Positions 16,811 through 24,455 of a DNA stretch of 35,375 bases are shown one piece after another (position 1 is the stretch's first letter; the number at the start of each line of letters is the position of its first letter). Source of the stretch: DASXMX01 sp035483795 (lineage in GTDB: Bacteria > Planctomycetota > Phycisphaerae > Tepidisphaerales > Tepidisphaeraceae); contig DATHPP010000102.1 in assembly GCA_035483795.1 (NCBI GenBank), positions 1 through 35,375 on the forward strand. Reading direction: 5' to 3'. Under the pieces are notes generated by a model, which was given only the letters and a program-made list of their open reading frames with translations, made no database searches and was not told the DNA's origin. Both the position numbers and the translations under genes were made by a program.

Positions 16811-16859
16811 GAGGGCGAGGCTCCTGCTGAGCTACGGCTCAGCGGAAGGCTCACCCTCC
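16811..16859. terminator. Hairpin between convergent genes (decayed EGEAPAEP-type repeat)
   Basis: GAGGGCGAGGCTCCTGCTGA (from 16811) is imperfectly complementary to GCTCAGCGGAAGGCTCACCC (from 16837), with a clean 7-base core GCTGAGC/GCTCAGC. It fills the 69-base gap between the queG stop and the convergent kinase stop. It could end transcription from both sides, though no U-run is present. The arms resemble the repeat at 3370-3445. Confidence 0.5.
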
Positions 16860-16866
16860 CAACCCG

Positions 16867-18327
16867 CTAGTCTGGCTTGTTGACGATCCAGGTTGCAGTT
16901 TGCCACGCGCCGGGGCCGCTCTTGAGCAAAGCCTGCGGCTTTTGGCCGGTCTGGCGCTGGTATTCCTCCAGGATGCTTTCGATGGCGTCATCGGCGCGCG
17001 GGCTGATGTCGCAGAGCACGGCGACGGTCCCGCCACTGCCGCCCCCGGTGATGCGGGCGCCGTAGAGGCCGGCACGCTCGCGCCGGCGGACCATGTCCAC
17101 AAGCAGGTCGCATTCGGGCGCGCCCAGCATCGCATCCATGCTGTACGACTGATGCGACGCGTACATCAGGTGCCCGGCGCGATCCAGATCGAGCCCGCGC
17201 TCCGCAGGTGAACGCGTGCCGGCTTGCTCAATAAATTCCGCAAATCGACGCACCCGGCGGGCTTCCAGTACGTGATGGTCCGTGGCATGACGCACCGGAT
17301 AGCTCTGCTCCGGATCGATTGTCGTGGCAGAATCGCCGGTCGTTCCGTACTTGGTAAGGAATTCGCGTCCCGAGATCGCCTCCGGCACGGAATTGCGGAA
17401 AAACCGCTTGTAATCGTCGGGATCGAGATTGGCCAGATATCCGCGCATCGGGTCTGCGATCATCTCGCGCCCGGCCGCCGCTCCGAGCTGACGCATTGTC
17501 TCCAGAACGATCTTCTGGCCCATGAACGCGGCGCAGCGGGTCCGCGCGTACGCGGGGCCGCCGACGTCGTGCTTCACATTGCTGTTGATGCCGATCACCC
17601 GCACCCCGTCCGGCAGCCTCAGCGGCGGTTTCAACTCGTTCGGCTGGCAGACCATCCGCAGCAGAACGCCCGCCTCGCCCATGCAGCTCGTCACCTGGTC
17701 CATGATTCCGCACGGCGCCCCGACGACGTTGTTCTCCGCCCACTGGCACCACCGCGCGATCTCCATTGGCTGCCCTTCGACGCCCAACTCTGTGCAAAGA
17801 TTGATCATCGTCGCGACTTCGATCGCTGCACTGGAGCTGACTCCCGCGCCCATCGGCACGGTGCTGTAGACGGCGATGTTGAAACCGTACGGCATCCGCT
17901 CGATGACCCTGTGGTGCAGGTGGAGGGCGATCAGGCAGCCGGCGATGTACGCCGCCCATTTGCGGCCCGGCTCGGCGAAGTCGCGGCGCAGGGATTTGAG
18001 CGGCTGGCTCGCCAGCGCCTCCAGCGGCACCCGAAACGCAAAAGGCCTGTGCTCGTCGAGGAGGTTAAAGGAGAAGACCTGGAGCTGGCGGTCGTCGCGC
18101 TGCTGGAGTGCGACCGCCGCTGCGCATTCGAGCGGCATCTCGCAAACCAGCGACCCGGTGTAGTCGGCGATGCCGCCCATCACATCAAGCCGGCCCGGCG
18201 CCCGGCTCACGCGCAGTGGTCGCGCCGCGCCGAAATCCGCGCCCAATTCGGCGCGCAAGCGGGCAAGCAACGTTGCAATCGGCTCACCCCCGGCCCGGGG
18301 TGCGGGTGGGGGCGTGGTAATGGACAC
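16867..18327 (-). CDS. GHMP sugar kinase, L-arabinokinase-like (galactokinase family)
   Basis: The product is 486 residues from a GTG at 18327, with GAGGG about 8 bases upstream. It has the three GHMP motifs: RAPGRLDVMGGIADYTGS near the start, PMGAGVSSSAAIEVA (ATP loop) and ITGGGSGGTVAVL near the end. NNVVGAPCGIMDQVTS carries the catalytic Asp as in galactokinase. The first motif lacks the GEHTDY of galactokinase; GGIADY, together with KWAAYIAGC, LLRMVCQPNE and YLANLDPDDY, is what I recall from the kinase half of plant L-arabinokinase (ARA1). It would phosphorylate a sugar at C1, feeding nucleotide-sugar synthesis. The lipoprotein gene upstream overlaps it by 44 bases. Confidence 0.85.
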   Translation of the reverse strand: MSITTPPPAPRAGGEPIATLLARLRAELGADFGAARPLRVSRAPGRLDVMGGIADYTGSLVCEMPLECAAAVALQQRDDRQLQVFSFNLLDEHRPFAFRVPLEALASQPLKSLRRDFAEPGRKWAAYIAGCLIALHLHHRVIERMPYGFNIAVYSTVPMGAGVSSSAAIEVATMINLCTELGVEGQPMEIARWCQWAENNVVGAPCGIMDQVTSCMGEAGVLLRMVCQPNELKPPLRLPDGVRVIGINSNVKHDVGGPAYARTRCAAFMGQKIVLETMRQLGAAAGREMIADPMRGYLANLDPDDYKRFFRNSVPEAISGREFLTKYGTTGDSATTIDPEQSYPVRHATDHHVLEARRVRRFAEFIEQAGTRSPAERGLDLDRAGHLMYASHQSYSMDAMLGAPECDLLVDMVRRRERAGLYGARITGGGSGGTVAVLCDISPRADDAIESILEEYQRQTGQKPQALLKSGPGAWQTATWIVNKPD

Positions 18328-18865
18328 GTTGTTTTCCCTCGGTTTCCGGCGGAATAATCAGTTGGCTGAAGAGCCTTCCGGCCGGGCGGGAGGTGGCCGA
18401 GGCCGGCTCCGACGTCGCCGCCTGCCCGTTCAGGTCGAACTGTGCCGTCAGCACGTAGTAGCGGTCCTTGGTCACCTCCGGAAGGTGAAGCTGAAACGTG
18501 TAGGACCGCAGCGCCGAGTTCCAGTGCTCCTGTTGCTGGTCGCGGGTGTTGAGTTCGGCGATCCACGGCCCGCCGATCCGTCGGCCGCGAACTGTGTCGG
18601 TGTACTCGGCCGCGTAGTTGTACAGCTCGAACATGACGCGGCCGGTGGCGCGGGTGGGCTCGCCGAACTGGTCGTCGATCTCCAGCGTCGCCTCGACCCC
18701 GTCCGGCTTGGTGCCCCCGGTCCAGTTCCGCACCTGCGTGAACGTTGGATGTAATCGAATCGATGCGGGCCCGAACATCTGCTGGTCGAGGGCCGATCGC
18801 GGATGCGGATTAGCACAGCCCGCCGCCAGGACCAGCAATGCGGCGAAGAAAAAGAATCGAGTCAT
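18284..18865 (-). CDS. Predicted lipoprotein, unknown function
   Basis: The product is 193 residues from the ATG at 18865. A lipoprotein signal is clear: FFFFAALLVLAAGC with the lipobox LAAGC and Cys17. The mature part has beta-rich segments (VEATLEIDDQFGEPTRATGR, MFELYNYA, LRSYTFQLHLPEVTKDRYYV) and no recognised domain. It may be immunoglobulin-like or transthyretin-like, but this is only an impression. The C-terminus overlaps the start of the kinase gene. The family-A repeat block fills the upstream 260 bases. Confidence 0.8.
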   Translation of the reverse strand: MTRFFFFAALLVLAAGCANPHPRSALDQQMFGPASIRLHPTFTQVRNWTGGTKPDGVEATLEIDDQFGEPTRATGRVMFELYNYAAEYTDTVRGRRIGGPWIAELNTRDQQQEHWNSALRSYTFQLHLPEVTKDRYYVLTAQFDLNGQAATSEPASATSRPAGRLFSQLIIPPETEGKQRVHYHAPTRTPGRG

Positions 18866-18954
18866 CTGCCTTGCATACTAAGTGGAATGACAGCTTTCTC
18901 AAGCACATCCCGGTGTCGAGCGAAGGCGCTGCCTCTCCCTCCGGGACAAGAGCT

Positions 18955-19060
18955 TGTAGCACAGCCGCCCTCGGCTGCCGCCCTCGGCTGTGTTCGACCG
19001 AAGGTCGAAGCGGTTTCTCCGCCTTGGCGGCGGAACACAGCCCAGGGCGGCTGTGCCACA
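18955..19060. repeat. Composite palindrome, family A copy 2
   Basis: The left arm is 18955-18995 and the right arm 19033-19060, again of the GCACAGCCGCCCTCGGCTG type. The left arm has a duplicated GCCGCCCTCGGCT unit, and one arm mismatch is present. The flanks CCTCTCCCTCCGGGA (18932-18946) and CCCTCACCCCAACCCTCT (19070-19087) are identical to those of copy 1 at 8217 and 8346. A further GC-rich hairpin follows (CCCTCCCGGAGGGAGGG, around 19088-19105). No gene lies in 18866-19125. Confidence 0.85.
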
Positions 19061-19125
19061 TGCCCCTGCCCCTCACCCCAACCCTCTCCCTCCCGGAGGG
19101 AGGGGGTAAGAAGAGCGCGGTGGCC

Positions 19126-19557
19126 TCACCGAGCAATTCTCACCCACAGCGGCGGCCCCAGGATCAGCAGGCCCACGATAATCGATGCGATCGCGGCGAT
19201 GAGCACCATCCCCGCGGCCAAGTCCTTGGCAGCTTTGGCGAGGGGATGAAGTTCCGGCGAGGCCAGATCGATCGCCGCCTCGACGGCGGTGTTCAGCCCC
19301 TCCAGAATCAGCACCAACGCGATGGTGAAGATGAGCACGGCCCATTCCGCCCGGCTGATTCCCACCCAGCCGGCCAATGCGCAGGTGGCAGCACCGATCG
19401 CCAGCTCGATCCGCGCATTGCGTTGCGAGCGAAACAGAAAACCCAGCCCGGCAAACGCATAGTAAAACGAACGCACCAGCCCCGTACGGCGGTCTGGCCG
19501 CGGCGGCGCTTCGGGCGTGGGTCTTAAGTCTGGCTCGTGCAAGGCGCACCCTCCCAT
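19126..19557 (-). CDS. dgkA: Diacylglycerol/undecaprenol kinase family protein
   Basis: The product is 143 residues from the ATG at 19557, or 138 from a TTG at 19542 that has GGGAGGG 6 bases upstream. The TTG may be the true start. Family marks are FYYAFAGLGFLFRSQRNARI, the hydrophobic helices ATCALAGWVGI and AVLIFTIALVLILEGLNTAV, the signature EGLNTAVEAAIDL, and a last helix around LIAAIASIIVGLLIL. The enzyme is a small three-helix inner-membrane kinase that recycles diacylglycerol or undecaprenol. The start overlaps the end of the glycosyltransferase gene. The frame extends far upstream inside that gene, which is a shadow. Confidence 0.88.
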   Translation of the reverse strand: MGGCALHEPDLRPTPEAPPRPDRRTGLVRSFYYAFAGLGFLFRSQRNARIELAIGAATCALAGWVGISRAEWAVLIFTIALVLILEGLNTAVEAAIDLASPELHPLAKAAKDLAAGMVLIAAIASIIVGLLILGPPLWVRIAR

Positions 19558-20474
19558 GATTTGGCCGAGTGCATGGCGACGCTCCGTCTCCGCAATACCT
19601 GACCGACCCAGATGATCCGCCAGGTGTGCGGCGAAACCAGACTCCACATCGCCCGCGGCGACGCTAACAATGTCGTCGTCGCCCGCGCTGCCCTTTCCGC
19701 AGCGGCGCCGAGCTTGAGCTTTCCCAGCGACTCCAGCGCGGCGGCCGCGAGAAGATTCACCCGTTCCAGCTCGACGTACGCCGGCGGGCGCAGACCCAGC
19801 GCGCTGGTCATTTCCCACAGCTCGTCAATCCGGGCAGCGCCGCCGCTCGCCGTCTTGTTGTCCGCAAGCCAGCGATAGCGGGCCAGCTCCACCGGGATAT
19901 ATGCGAAGCGATGCTTTTGCGCAAGCCGGAGCCACAGGTCGTAGTCCAGCGCCCAATGCCAGTGCGGGTTGATGCCGCCGACGGCGTCGTAGGCGGACCG
20001 CCGGAAGAAGGCGGCTGGCTGCACGATGAAATCGCTGTAGCGGATGAGCCGCCGCCGGCTGAACGGCTCGACGTGAGCGCAGCGGGCGATGTGGTTGCCT
20101 TCGGCATCGACGTACGAAGCGTCGCCGTAAACGACATCAATCTCAGGGTGGGCGACGAAGTATTTCGCGACCGTTTCGAATGCTCCGGGATTCAACAGGT
20201 CGTCGGAATTGAGCCATGCGAGGATGTCGCCTGTGGTGCGGTCGAACCCCCGCCGAATGGCGTCGCCCTGGCCCTGGTCTTTCTCGGAGACCCAGCGAAT
20301 TTGATCGCCAAAGCCCCGGAGCAGGTCCACCGTTCCGTCGGTCGAGCCGCCGTCCATCACCAGATAGTCGAAGTTCTGGTGGCTCTGCTCGAGAACGCTG
20401 CGGATTGTCGCGCCGATATAACGCCCGGTATTGAACGACGGCGTGACGATGGCGATTCGGGGAATCCTGCTCAC
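19524..20474 (-). CDS. GT2 family glycosyltransferase
   Basis: The product is 316 residues from a GTG at 20474, 3 bases after the transaldolase stop. It is a GT-A fold transferase: IAIVTPSFNTGRYIGATIRS, LVMDGGSTDGTVDLL, EKDQGQGDAIRRGF and the metal-binding LAWLNSDDLLNPGAF (DxD-like). DYDLWLRLAQKHRFAYIPV is typical of the acceptor side. It transfers a sugar from a nucleotide donor, probably on the cytoplasmic face, and its neighbours suggest the donor could be GDP-heptose. The C-terminal about 70 residues are helical and may contact the membrane. It overlaps dgkA by 34 bases (19 if dgkA starts at the TTG). Confidence 0.92.
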   Translation of the reverse strand: MSRIPRIAIVTPSFNTGRYIGATIRSVLEQSHQNFDYLVMDGGSTDGTVDLLRGFGDQIRWVSEKDQGQGDAIRRGFDRTTGDILAWLNSDDLLNPGAFETVAKYFVAHPEIDVVYGDASYVDAEGNHIARCAHVEPFSRRRLIRYSDFIVQPAAFFRRSAYDAVGGINPHWHWALDYDLWLRLAQKHRFAYIPVELARYRWLADNKTASGGAARIDELWEMTSALGLRPPAYVELERVNLLAAAALESLGKLKLGAAAERAARATTTLLASPRAMWSLVSPHTWRIIWVGQVLRRRSVAMHSAKSWEGAPCTSQT

Positions 20475-20477
20475 GAG

Positions 20478-21197
20478 CTACAGTTTATACCCCGCCGCAG
20501 CCGCGTCGGCATGGAACATCTTCACCGTTTCCAGCGAGTATTGGGTCAGGTCCTTGCCGACCAGCTCGAGCTTTTTGAGGACGTCGTGGGTGACGGTGAT
20601 GATGTGGCAGCCGATATCGTCGGCCTGGAAGATGTTGAGCAGCTCGCGCGGGCTGGCCCAGATCAGCTCCTGCGTGGGGTAGGGCTTCATCATTTCGATG
20701 TCCGCGGACATGAGCGGGACGGGATCGCGGCCGGTGTCGGCGATTCTTCCGGCGAAGACGGAGATGCAGCTCGGCGCCGAATCTCCCAGCGCCGCCGACA
20801 CGTCCCGCACCTGCGAGAGCGTCAGAAGGGCGGTCACGTTCAGCTTCACCTTCGCCCGCGCCAGCCGTTTGATCAGATTGCAGCAGGACTCGGACTGGCA
20901 GTTGGTGACCGGGATCTTCACGTAAACGTTGGAACCCCAGCCGGCGATCTCGTTGGCCTGACGCTCCATTTCGGAAAAATCGTCGGAAAAAACCTCGAAC
21001 GAAATCGGCTTGTGCGTGATTGCCTTGAGCACATCTTTGGCGAATGCGCGATAGTCGGCGATGCCGGCCTTGCGCATCAGCGTCGGGTTGGTAGTGAGGC
21101 CGGCGATGTGCGGCTTGCGCGCCATCTCCAGCATGCCCGCCTTGTCGGCGCCGTCCGCGAAGATCTTCACGCGAAGTTTGGAAAGCTGTGGGCTCAT
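20478..21197 (-). CDS. Transaldolase family protein
   Basis: The product is 239 residues from the ATG at 21197. Family features are KIFADGADKAGM, GLTTNPTLMRKAG, VYVKIPVTN with Schiff-base Lys94, NVTALLTLSQV and CISVFAGRIADTGRDP. The length fits the short transaldolase/fructose-6-phosphate aldolase class. Transaldolase interconverts fructose 6-phosphate plus erythrose 4-phosphate with sedoheptulose 7-phosphate plus glyceraldehyde 3-phosphate. Because gmhB, gmhA, hddC and hddA lie just upstream, a role in supplying sedoheptulose 7-phosphate for heptose synthesis is a good inference. It is separated from gmhB by a paired palindrome. Confidence 0.9.
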   Translation of the reverse strand: MSPQLSKLRVKIFADGADKAGMLEMARKPHIAGLTTNPTLMRKAGIADYRAFAKDVLKAITHKPISFEVFSDDFSEMERQANEIAGWGSNVYVKIPVTNCQSESCCNLIKRLARAKVKLNVTALLTLSQVRDVSAALGDSAPSCISVFAGRIADTGRDPVPLMSADIEMMKPYPTQELIWASPRELLNIFQADDIGCHIITVTHDVLKKLELVGKDLTQYSLETVKMFHADAAAAGYKL

Positions 21198-21208
21198 GCG
21201 ATTCGCCT

Positions 21209-21319
21209 CGTGACACGGCTTTTTAAGCCGTGCTAACGATTATCCGACTGAATAACCGCTGAAATCCGCGTTTCCTCTCCGTTTTGCGCCGTTTGCACGG
21301 GTTGAAAACCCGTGTCACG
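21209..21319. repeat. Paired palindrome, family B copy 1
   Basis: The left unit 21209-21234 (GTGACACGGCTTTTTAAGCC) and the right unit 21295-21319 (GCACGGGTTGAAAACCCGTG and on) are each small palindromes and are also inverted to each other. The 60-base spacer holds GATTATCCGA (21238-21247) and CCGCTGAAATCC (21256-21267), found again in copies 3 and 2. The element lies between gmhB and the transaldolase gene. Confidence 0.85.
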
Positions 21320-21327
21320 CCAGAGCC

Positions 21328-21885
21328 TCACAGGCTCCGTTTTGCCAGCTCCCGCACAATAATCTCCGCCGCCTCGGCCAGGTCGCGGACGCGAAAATCG
21401 GGCGAGCATTTCTCCGCCCGGCTGTATGGCAAATCGATCAGCAGCGTTGTGCATCCTGCCGTCTGGCCGGCGACGATATCGGTCCAGCGGTCGCCGACCA
21501 TGAAGCTTCGCCTCAAGTCGATGTTGTACGATCGTGCGGCCTCGACAAGCAAGCCGGCCTTGGGCTTGCGGCATGAACAATTATCGGGACCGTCGTGGTA
21601 ACAAGTGCAGATTTCCGTGAGCGGGAGCCGGGCGCGAAGGAAATCGTTGATTTGCTCGACCGCTTCCCGCGTCTGCGTCCCGCGGGCAACATCGGGTTGG
21701 TTGGTCACAACCACCAGCGGAAGCCCAAGTTGGCTCAACTTTGCCAGCGCCTCGGGAACGCCGCCCAGGATTTCCACCTCATCCACCGAGCTGGGCGGGT
21801 GCGGAACACCGTCGCGAACGATCGTGCGGTTGATCACCCCGTCGCGGTCGAGAAAGACAGCCGGCTTCACTTGGCCGATTCCCAC
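21328..21885 (-). CDS. gmhB: D-glycero-D-manno-heptose 1,7-bisphosphate phosphatase
   Basis: The product is 185 residues from the ATG at 21885. A GTG at 21870 that forms GTGA with the gmhA stop would give VKPAVFLDRDG and is also plausible. It is a HAD-IIIA phosphatase: nucleophile motif FLDRDGVIN (Asp13, Asp15), VVVTNQPDVARG, RKPKAG and FMVGDRWTDIVAG. The zinc loop of GmhB is present with Cys93, Cys95, His97, Cys103 and Cys105 (CTCYHDGPDNCSC). It removes the C7 phosphate from heptose 1,7-bisphosphate in the cytoplasm. The overlap with gmhA supports co-translation and the pathway role. Confidence 0.93.
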   Translation of the reverse strand: MGIGQVKPAVFLDRDGVINRTIVRDGVPHPPSSVDEVEILGGVPEALAKLSQLGLPLVVVTNQPDVARGTQTREAVEQINDFLRARLPLTEICTCYHDGPDNCSCRKPKAGLLVEAARSYNIDLRRSFMVGDRWTDIVAGQTAGCTTLLIDLPYSRAEKCSPDFRVRDLAEAAEIIVRELAKRSL

Positions 21886-22463
21886 TTGGTTTGCCCGGTC
21901 TTGAGGGCCGGGTGGCTGACGAACAGGTGCCAGATCACCGCCTGAAATGCTTCGGAATGGGGCGTCACGTGGACCGGGTTCACCGTCGGCACGATTACAC
22001 AGGCATCCGCGACTTGAGCGGTATATCCACCGGCCCGGCCGACGATGCCGACGACTGCCGATCCGGTTTCCTTGGCGAACTGCACGGCGCGGACGAGGTT
22101 GGGGCTAATGTTCTTCTCCAGGTCACCCCCGCCGACGGAGAAGACGACGATCCCGTCGCGGCTGGTAAGCCGGCTGCCTTTGAGCCAGCTCACAAATACA
22201 CTTTCCCAGCTTTCGTCGTTCACGCGGGCGGTGAGTTCGGAGACGTTGTCGGTGGGAGCGTAGGCTTCGAAGCCGGCGATCTTGCGGAAGTCGTTAACGG
22301 CGTGAGATGCGTTGGCCGCGCTTCCGCCAACGCCGAGGAAGAACAGCCGGCCGCCGCGCGAGCGCACTTCCGCCAGCCTGGCGACGCACCGCTCGATCGC
22401 GGCAGAATCGAGCTTCGAGACGATCGAGGTGACTTCAGAAAGGAATTCGGTGGTGAATGACAA
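21867..22463 (-). CDS. gmhA: D-sedoheptulose 7-phosphate isomerase (SIS domain)
   Basis: The product is 198 residues, apparently from a TTG at 22463 with no strong ribosome site. The SIS domain is clear: LFFLGVGGSAANASHAVNDF, IVVFSVGGGDLEKN, VGIVGRAGGYTAQVAD and TPHSEAFQAVIWHLFVSHP. GmhA converts sedoheptulose 7-phosphate to D-glycero-D-manno-heptose 7-phosphate, the first committed step to ADP- or GDP-heptose. The gmhB overlap and the adjacent hddC and hddA define the pathway. It is separated from hddC by the family-A palindrome copy 3, which lies upstream of its start. Confidence 0.9.
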   Translation of the reverse strand: MSFTTEFLSEVTSIVSKLDSAAIERCVARLAEVRSRGGRLFFLGVGGSAANASHAVNDFRKIAGFEAYAPTDNVSELTARVNDESWESVFVSWLKGSRLTSRDGIVVFSVGGGDLEKNISPNLVRAVQFAKETGSAVVGIVGRAGGYTAQVADACVIVPTVNPVHVTPHSEAFQAVIWHLFVSHPALKTGQTKWESAK

Positions 22464-22492
22464 AGGAAACTCTGGTTTTCAAAACCTGCTTT

Positions 22493-22596
22493 TGTGGCAC
22501 AGCCGCCCCCGGCTGTGTTCGACCGAAGGTCGAAACCTCTCGCCGCTATCCCTCTTCCGCCTTCGGCGGAACACAGCCGGGGGCGGCTGTGCCACA
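22493..22596. repeat. Composite palindrome, family A copy 3
   Basis: Perfect 28-base arms lie at 22493-22520 and 22569-22596. Relative to copy 1 at 8240, the arm core is GCCGCCCCCGGC instead of GCCGCCCTCGGC, and the opposite arm carries the matching change (GCCGGGGGCGGC). The stem is therefore kept by paired substitutions. An inner hairpin (TTCCGCCTTCGGCGGAA) overlaps the base of the right arm. The right arm and inner hairpin overlap the end of hddC and encode its last residues. Confidence 0.88.
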
Positions 22597-23340
22597 ATTT
22601 CCTCTCCCGGGGTGAGAGCGGGCGGAAGGGTCGCGCACGGCGTCAAGATATCTTTTCGCTTCTTCCAGCGACTGTGGCGTTCCGATCTCGTAAAACCGGT
22701 TGCTCACCTCATGCCCGGCCATCTGGCCTTCTGTGACAAGCCGGCTGTATAAATTCGCCAGATCGTACGGCTCGTTCTCTGGCACACGAAGCAGCGCCTC
22801 GCGACGCAACAGCGCGACGCCGTAATCGATGTACTGCATCCCCGGCGTCTGCGCTCGCTTATCATACCGCAGCAACTGCCCATCGCGAAACACCACGTTG
22901 CTGCGGTCCCACCGGTTGTCGTTCCGCAGCACCGTCATCATTCCCAGAACATTTCGCGAGGAAAAATCATCGAGTACGCAGGCGTAATCGATGTCCATGT
23001 ACGAGTCGCCGTACATGACCCAGAAAACGTCGCCCAGCAGGTGCGCCGCACGGCGCACCGCTCCGCCGGTGCCCAGAAGCTTCGGGCCGTCGTAGGAGTA
23101 GCACAGTTCCATTCCACGTTTCGATCCATCGCCCAGATGCGACTCGATCATCTCCCCCTTGTAACCGAGGCAGAAGACGATCCGGCGAATTCGCCTGCGG
23201 CGTAACAGATCGAGCTGATGATCGATGAAGGGTTTCCCCGCCAGCTCGACCAGCGCCTTGGGGATGTTTTCGGTGACGGGTCGTAAGCGCGTGGCCAAGC
23301 CGCCGGCGAGAATCGCCGCGGGGACGTTTTCGATTTGCAT
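22546..23340 (-). CDS. hddC: D-glycero-D-manno-heptose 1-phosphate guanylyltransferase-like nucleotidyltransferase
   Basis: The product is 264 residues from the ATG at 23340; the frame is open upstream to 23400, but MQIENVPAAILAGG is the natural start. The nucleotidyltransferase fold is shown by AAILAGGLATRLRPVTENIP, PKALVELAGKPFIDHQLDLL, GTGGAVRRA, FWVMYGDSYMDIDY and RFYEIGTPQSLEEAKRYLDA. Next to hddA, gmhA and gmhB it most likely makes GDP-D-glycero-D-manno-heptose from heptose 1-phosphate and GTP. A related sugar-phosphate nucleotidyltransferase is the alternative. The last about 17 residues (NCGTAAPGCVPPKAEEG) are translated palindrome DNA and are probably dispensable. Confidence 0.85.
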   Translation of the reverse strand: MQIENVPAAILAGGLATRLRPVTENIPKALVELAGKPFIDHQLDLLRRRRIRRIVFCLGYKGEMIESHLGDGSKRGMELCYSYDGPKLLGTGGAVRRAAHLLGDVFWVMYGDSYMDIDYACVLDDFSSRNVLGMMTVLRNDNRWDRSNVVFRDGQLLRYDKRAQTPGMQYIDYGVALLRREALLRVPENEPYDLANLYSRLVTEGQMAGHEVSNRFYEIGTPQSLEEAKRYLDAVRDPSARSHPGRGNCGTAAPGCVPPKAEEG

Positions 23341-23371
23341 TTGGCGGTTTGCGACTGGCAATTTCGCAACT

Positions 23372-24349
23372 CTACTGGATAACGACCTTCGTTCCCTCAA
23401 AGTCGAAACGGAAGCGGACTTCCTTGAGCCCCGCCTGGTTCATAGCGTGGCGGAGCTTGGCTTTGTCATTAGCGTAGAACATGAGAAACCCACCGCCGCC
23501 GGCGCCGATCAGTTTGCCGCCCAGCGCACCGTTTTCCATGGCCAGGTTGTACCAGCGATCGATGTCCGGATTGCTCATGCCGCCGGAGCGTTTGCGCTTG
23601 TGCTCCCAGTGGACGTTCATCAGGTCGCCGAACTTGTGCAGGTCGCCGACTTCGAGCGCTTCCTGGCTCTGATAGCCCAGCTCCTTGACGAAGTGGAGAT
23701 TGTCGATCATCTCCTTGTTGCTCTGGCGGCTCTTGTCGTCCTGATCTTTGAGAATGTTCGATGCCGAGCGGCTGTAGCCGGTGAAAAACAGCAGCAGGTT
23801 GTCTTCCAGGTTGTAAAGCGTCTCTGAATCGATCTTGAGCGGCGTGGCCTCGACATGGCCATTGGGGAGAAACTGGAAGCAGGTCAACCCGCCGAACGAA
23901 GCAATATATTGGTCCTGCTTGCCGACCGGCTCCTTGAGCAGGTCGATCTCGATGTGGCACGCCTGCTCCGCCAGGTCGCGCGGGTGAATGATGTTTTTCT
24001 TGTAAGCATGCAGGGCTTTGAGAAGGGCGGTTGTGAAGCTGCCCGACGAACCCAAACCCGTTCCGGCGGGAATATCGGCCATGCTGGTGATCTCCAGATA
24101 GCTGTCGATCCCGACCAGCTTGAGCGCCTCGCGGATGATCGGGTGCTGGATTTCCTGCACCTGCTGGACCCGCTCCAGCTTGGAATACTTGATGATCAGT
24201 TCCTGGCCGAAGGTCTGGTGGAGGGTGATGTAGACGTATTTGTCGATGGCCGCGGCAATGAGGAAGCCGCTGTGCTTTTTGTAGTACGAAGGCAAGTCCG
24301 TGCCGCCGCCACCCAGCGAGATGCGCAACGGACTGCGGGTGATGATCAT
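23372..24349 (-). CDS. hddA: D-glycero-D-manno-heptose 7-phosphate kinase (GHMP family)
   Basis: The product is 325 residues from the ATG at 24349 (MIITRSPLRISLGGGGTDLP), with no good ribosome site; extension to 24394 is unlikely. GHMP motifs are RSPLRISLGGGGTD, the ATP loop DIPAGTGLGSSGSFTTALL and LIGAGGGGFLMFY. EPVGKQDQYIASFGG is characteristic of HddA-type heptokinases. The enzyme phosphorylates C1 of heptose 7-phosphate. GmhB then removes the C7 phosphate and HddC attaches GMP. The cluster thus has all four dedicated steps to GDP-heptose. Confidence 0.92.
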   Translation of the reverse strand: MIITRSPLRISLGGGGTDLPSYYKKHSGFLIAAAIDKYVYITLHQTFGQELIIKYSKLERVQQVQEIQHPIIREALKLVGIDSYLEITSMADIPAGTGLGSSGSFTTALLKALHAYKKNIIHPRDLAEQACHIEIDLLKEPVGKQDQYIASFGGLTCFQFLPNGHVEATPLKIDSETLYNLEDNLLLFFTGYSRSASNILKDQDDKSRQSNKEMIDNLHFVKELGYQSQEALEVGDLHKFGDLMNVHWEHKRKRSGGMSNPDIDRWYNLAMENGALGGKLIGAGGGGFLMFYANDKAKLRHAMNQAGLKEVRFRFDFEGTKVVIQ

Positions 24350-24387
24350 ACGCCCAGGCCTTCCAGAAAATGTTGCACATGCCGCGC

Positions 24388-24415
24388 ATGCCACGGGCTG
24401 GAAGCCCGTGCTACG
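24388..24415. repeat. Single palindromic unit related to family B
   Basis: CATGCCACGGGCTGGAAGCC with the following CGTGCTACG is a short palindrome (CACGGGCT/AGCCCGTG) of the same pattern as the family-B units. It lies in the 106-base gap between the Gfo/Idh and hddA genes. No partner unit was found nearby. Confidence 0.6.
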
Positions 24416-24455
24416 ATATCATCGATCAAAAGGGGGGACAATTCGAGCGCTGCGG

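Noticed and set aside
17224..18357. Plus-strand frame (377 codons) opposite the GHMP kinase
   Set aside because: The minus strand has all three GHMP motifs; the plus frame is low-complexity Arg/His-rich.
19911..21236. Plus-strand frame (441 codons) opposite the GT2 and transaldolase genes
   Set aside because: It crosses two real genes and reads as biased shadow sequence rich in Val, Asp and Arg.
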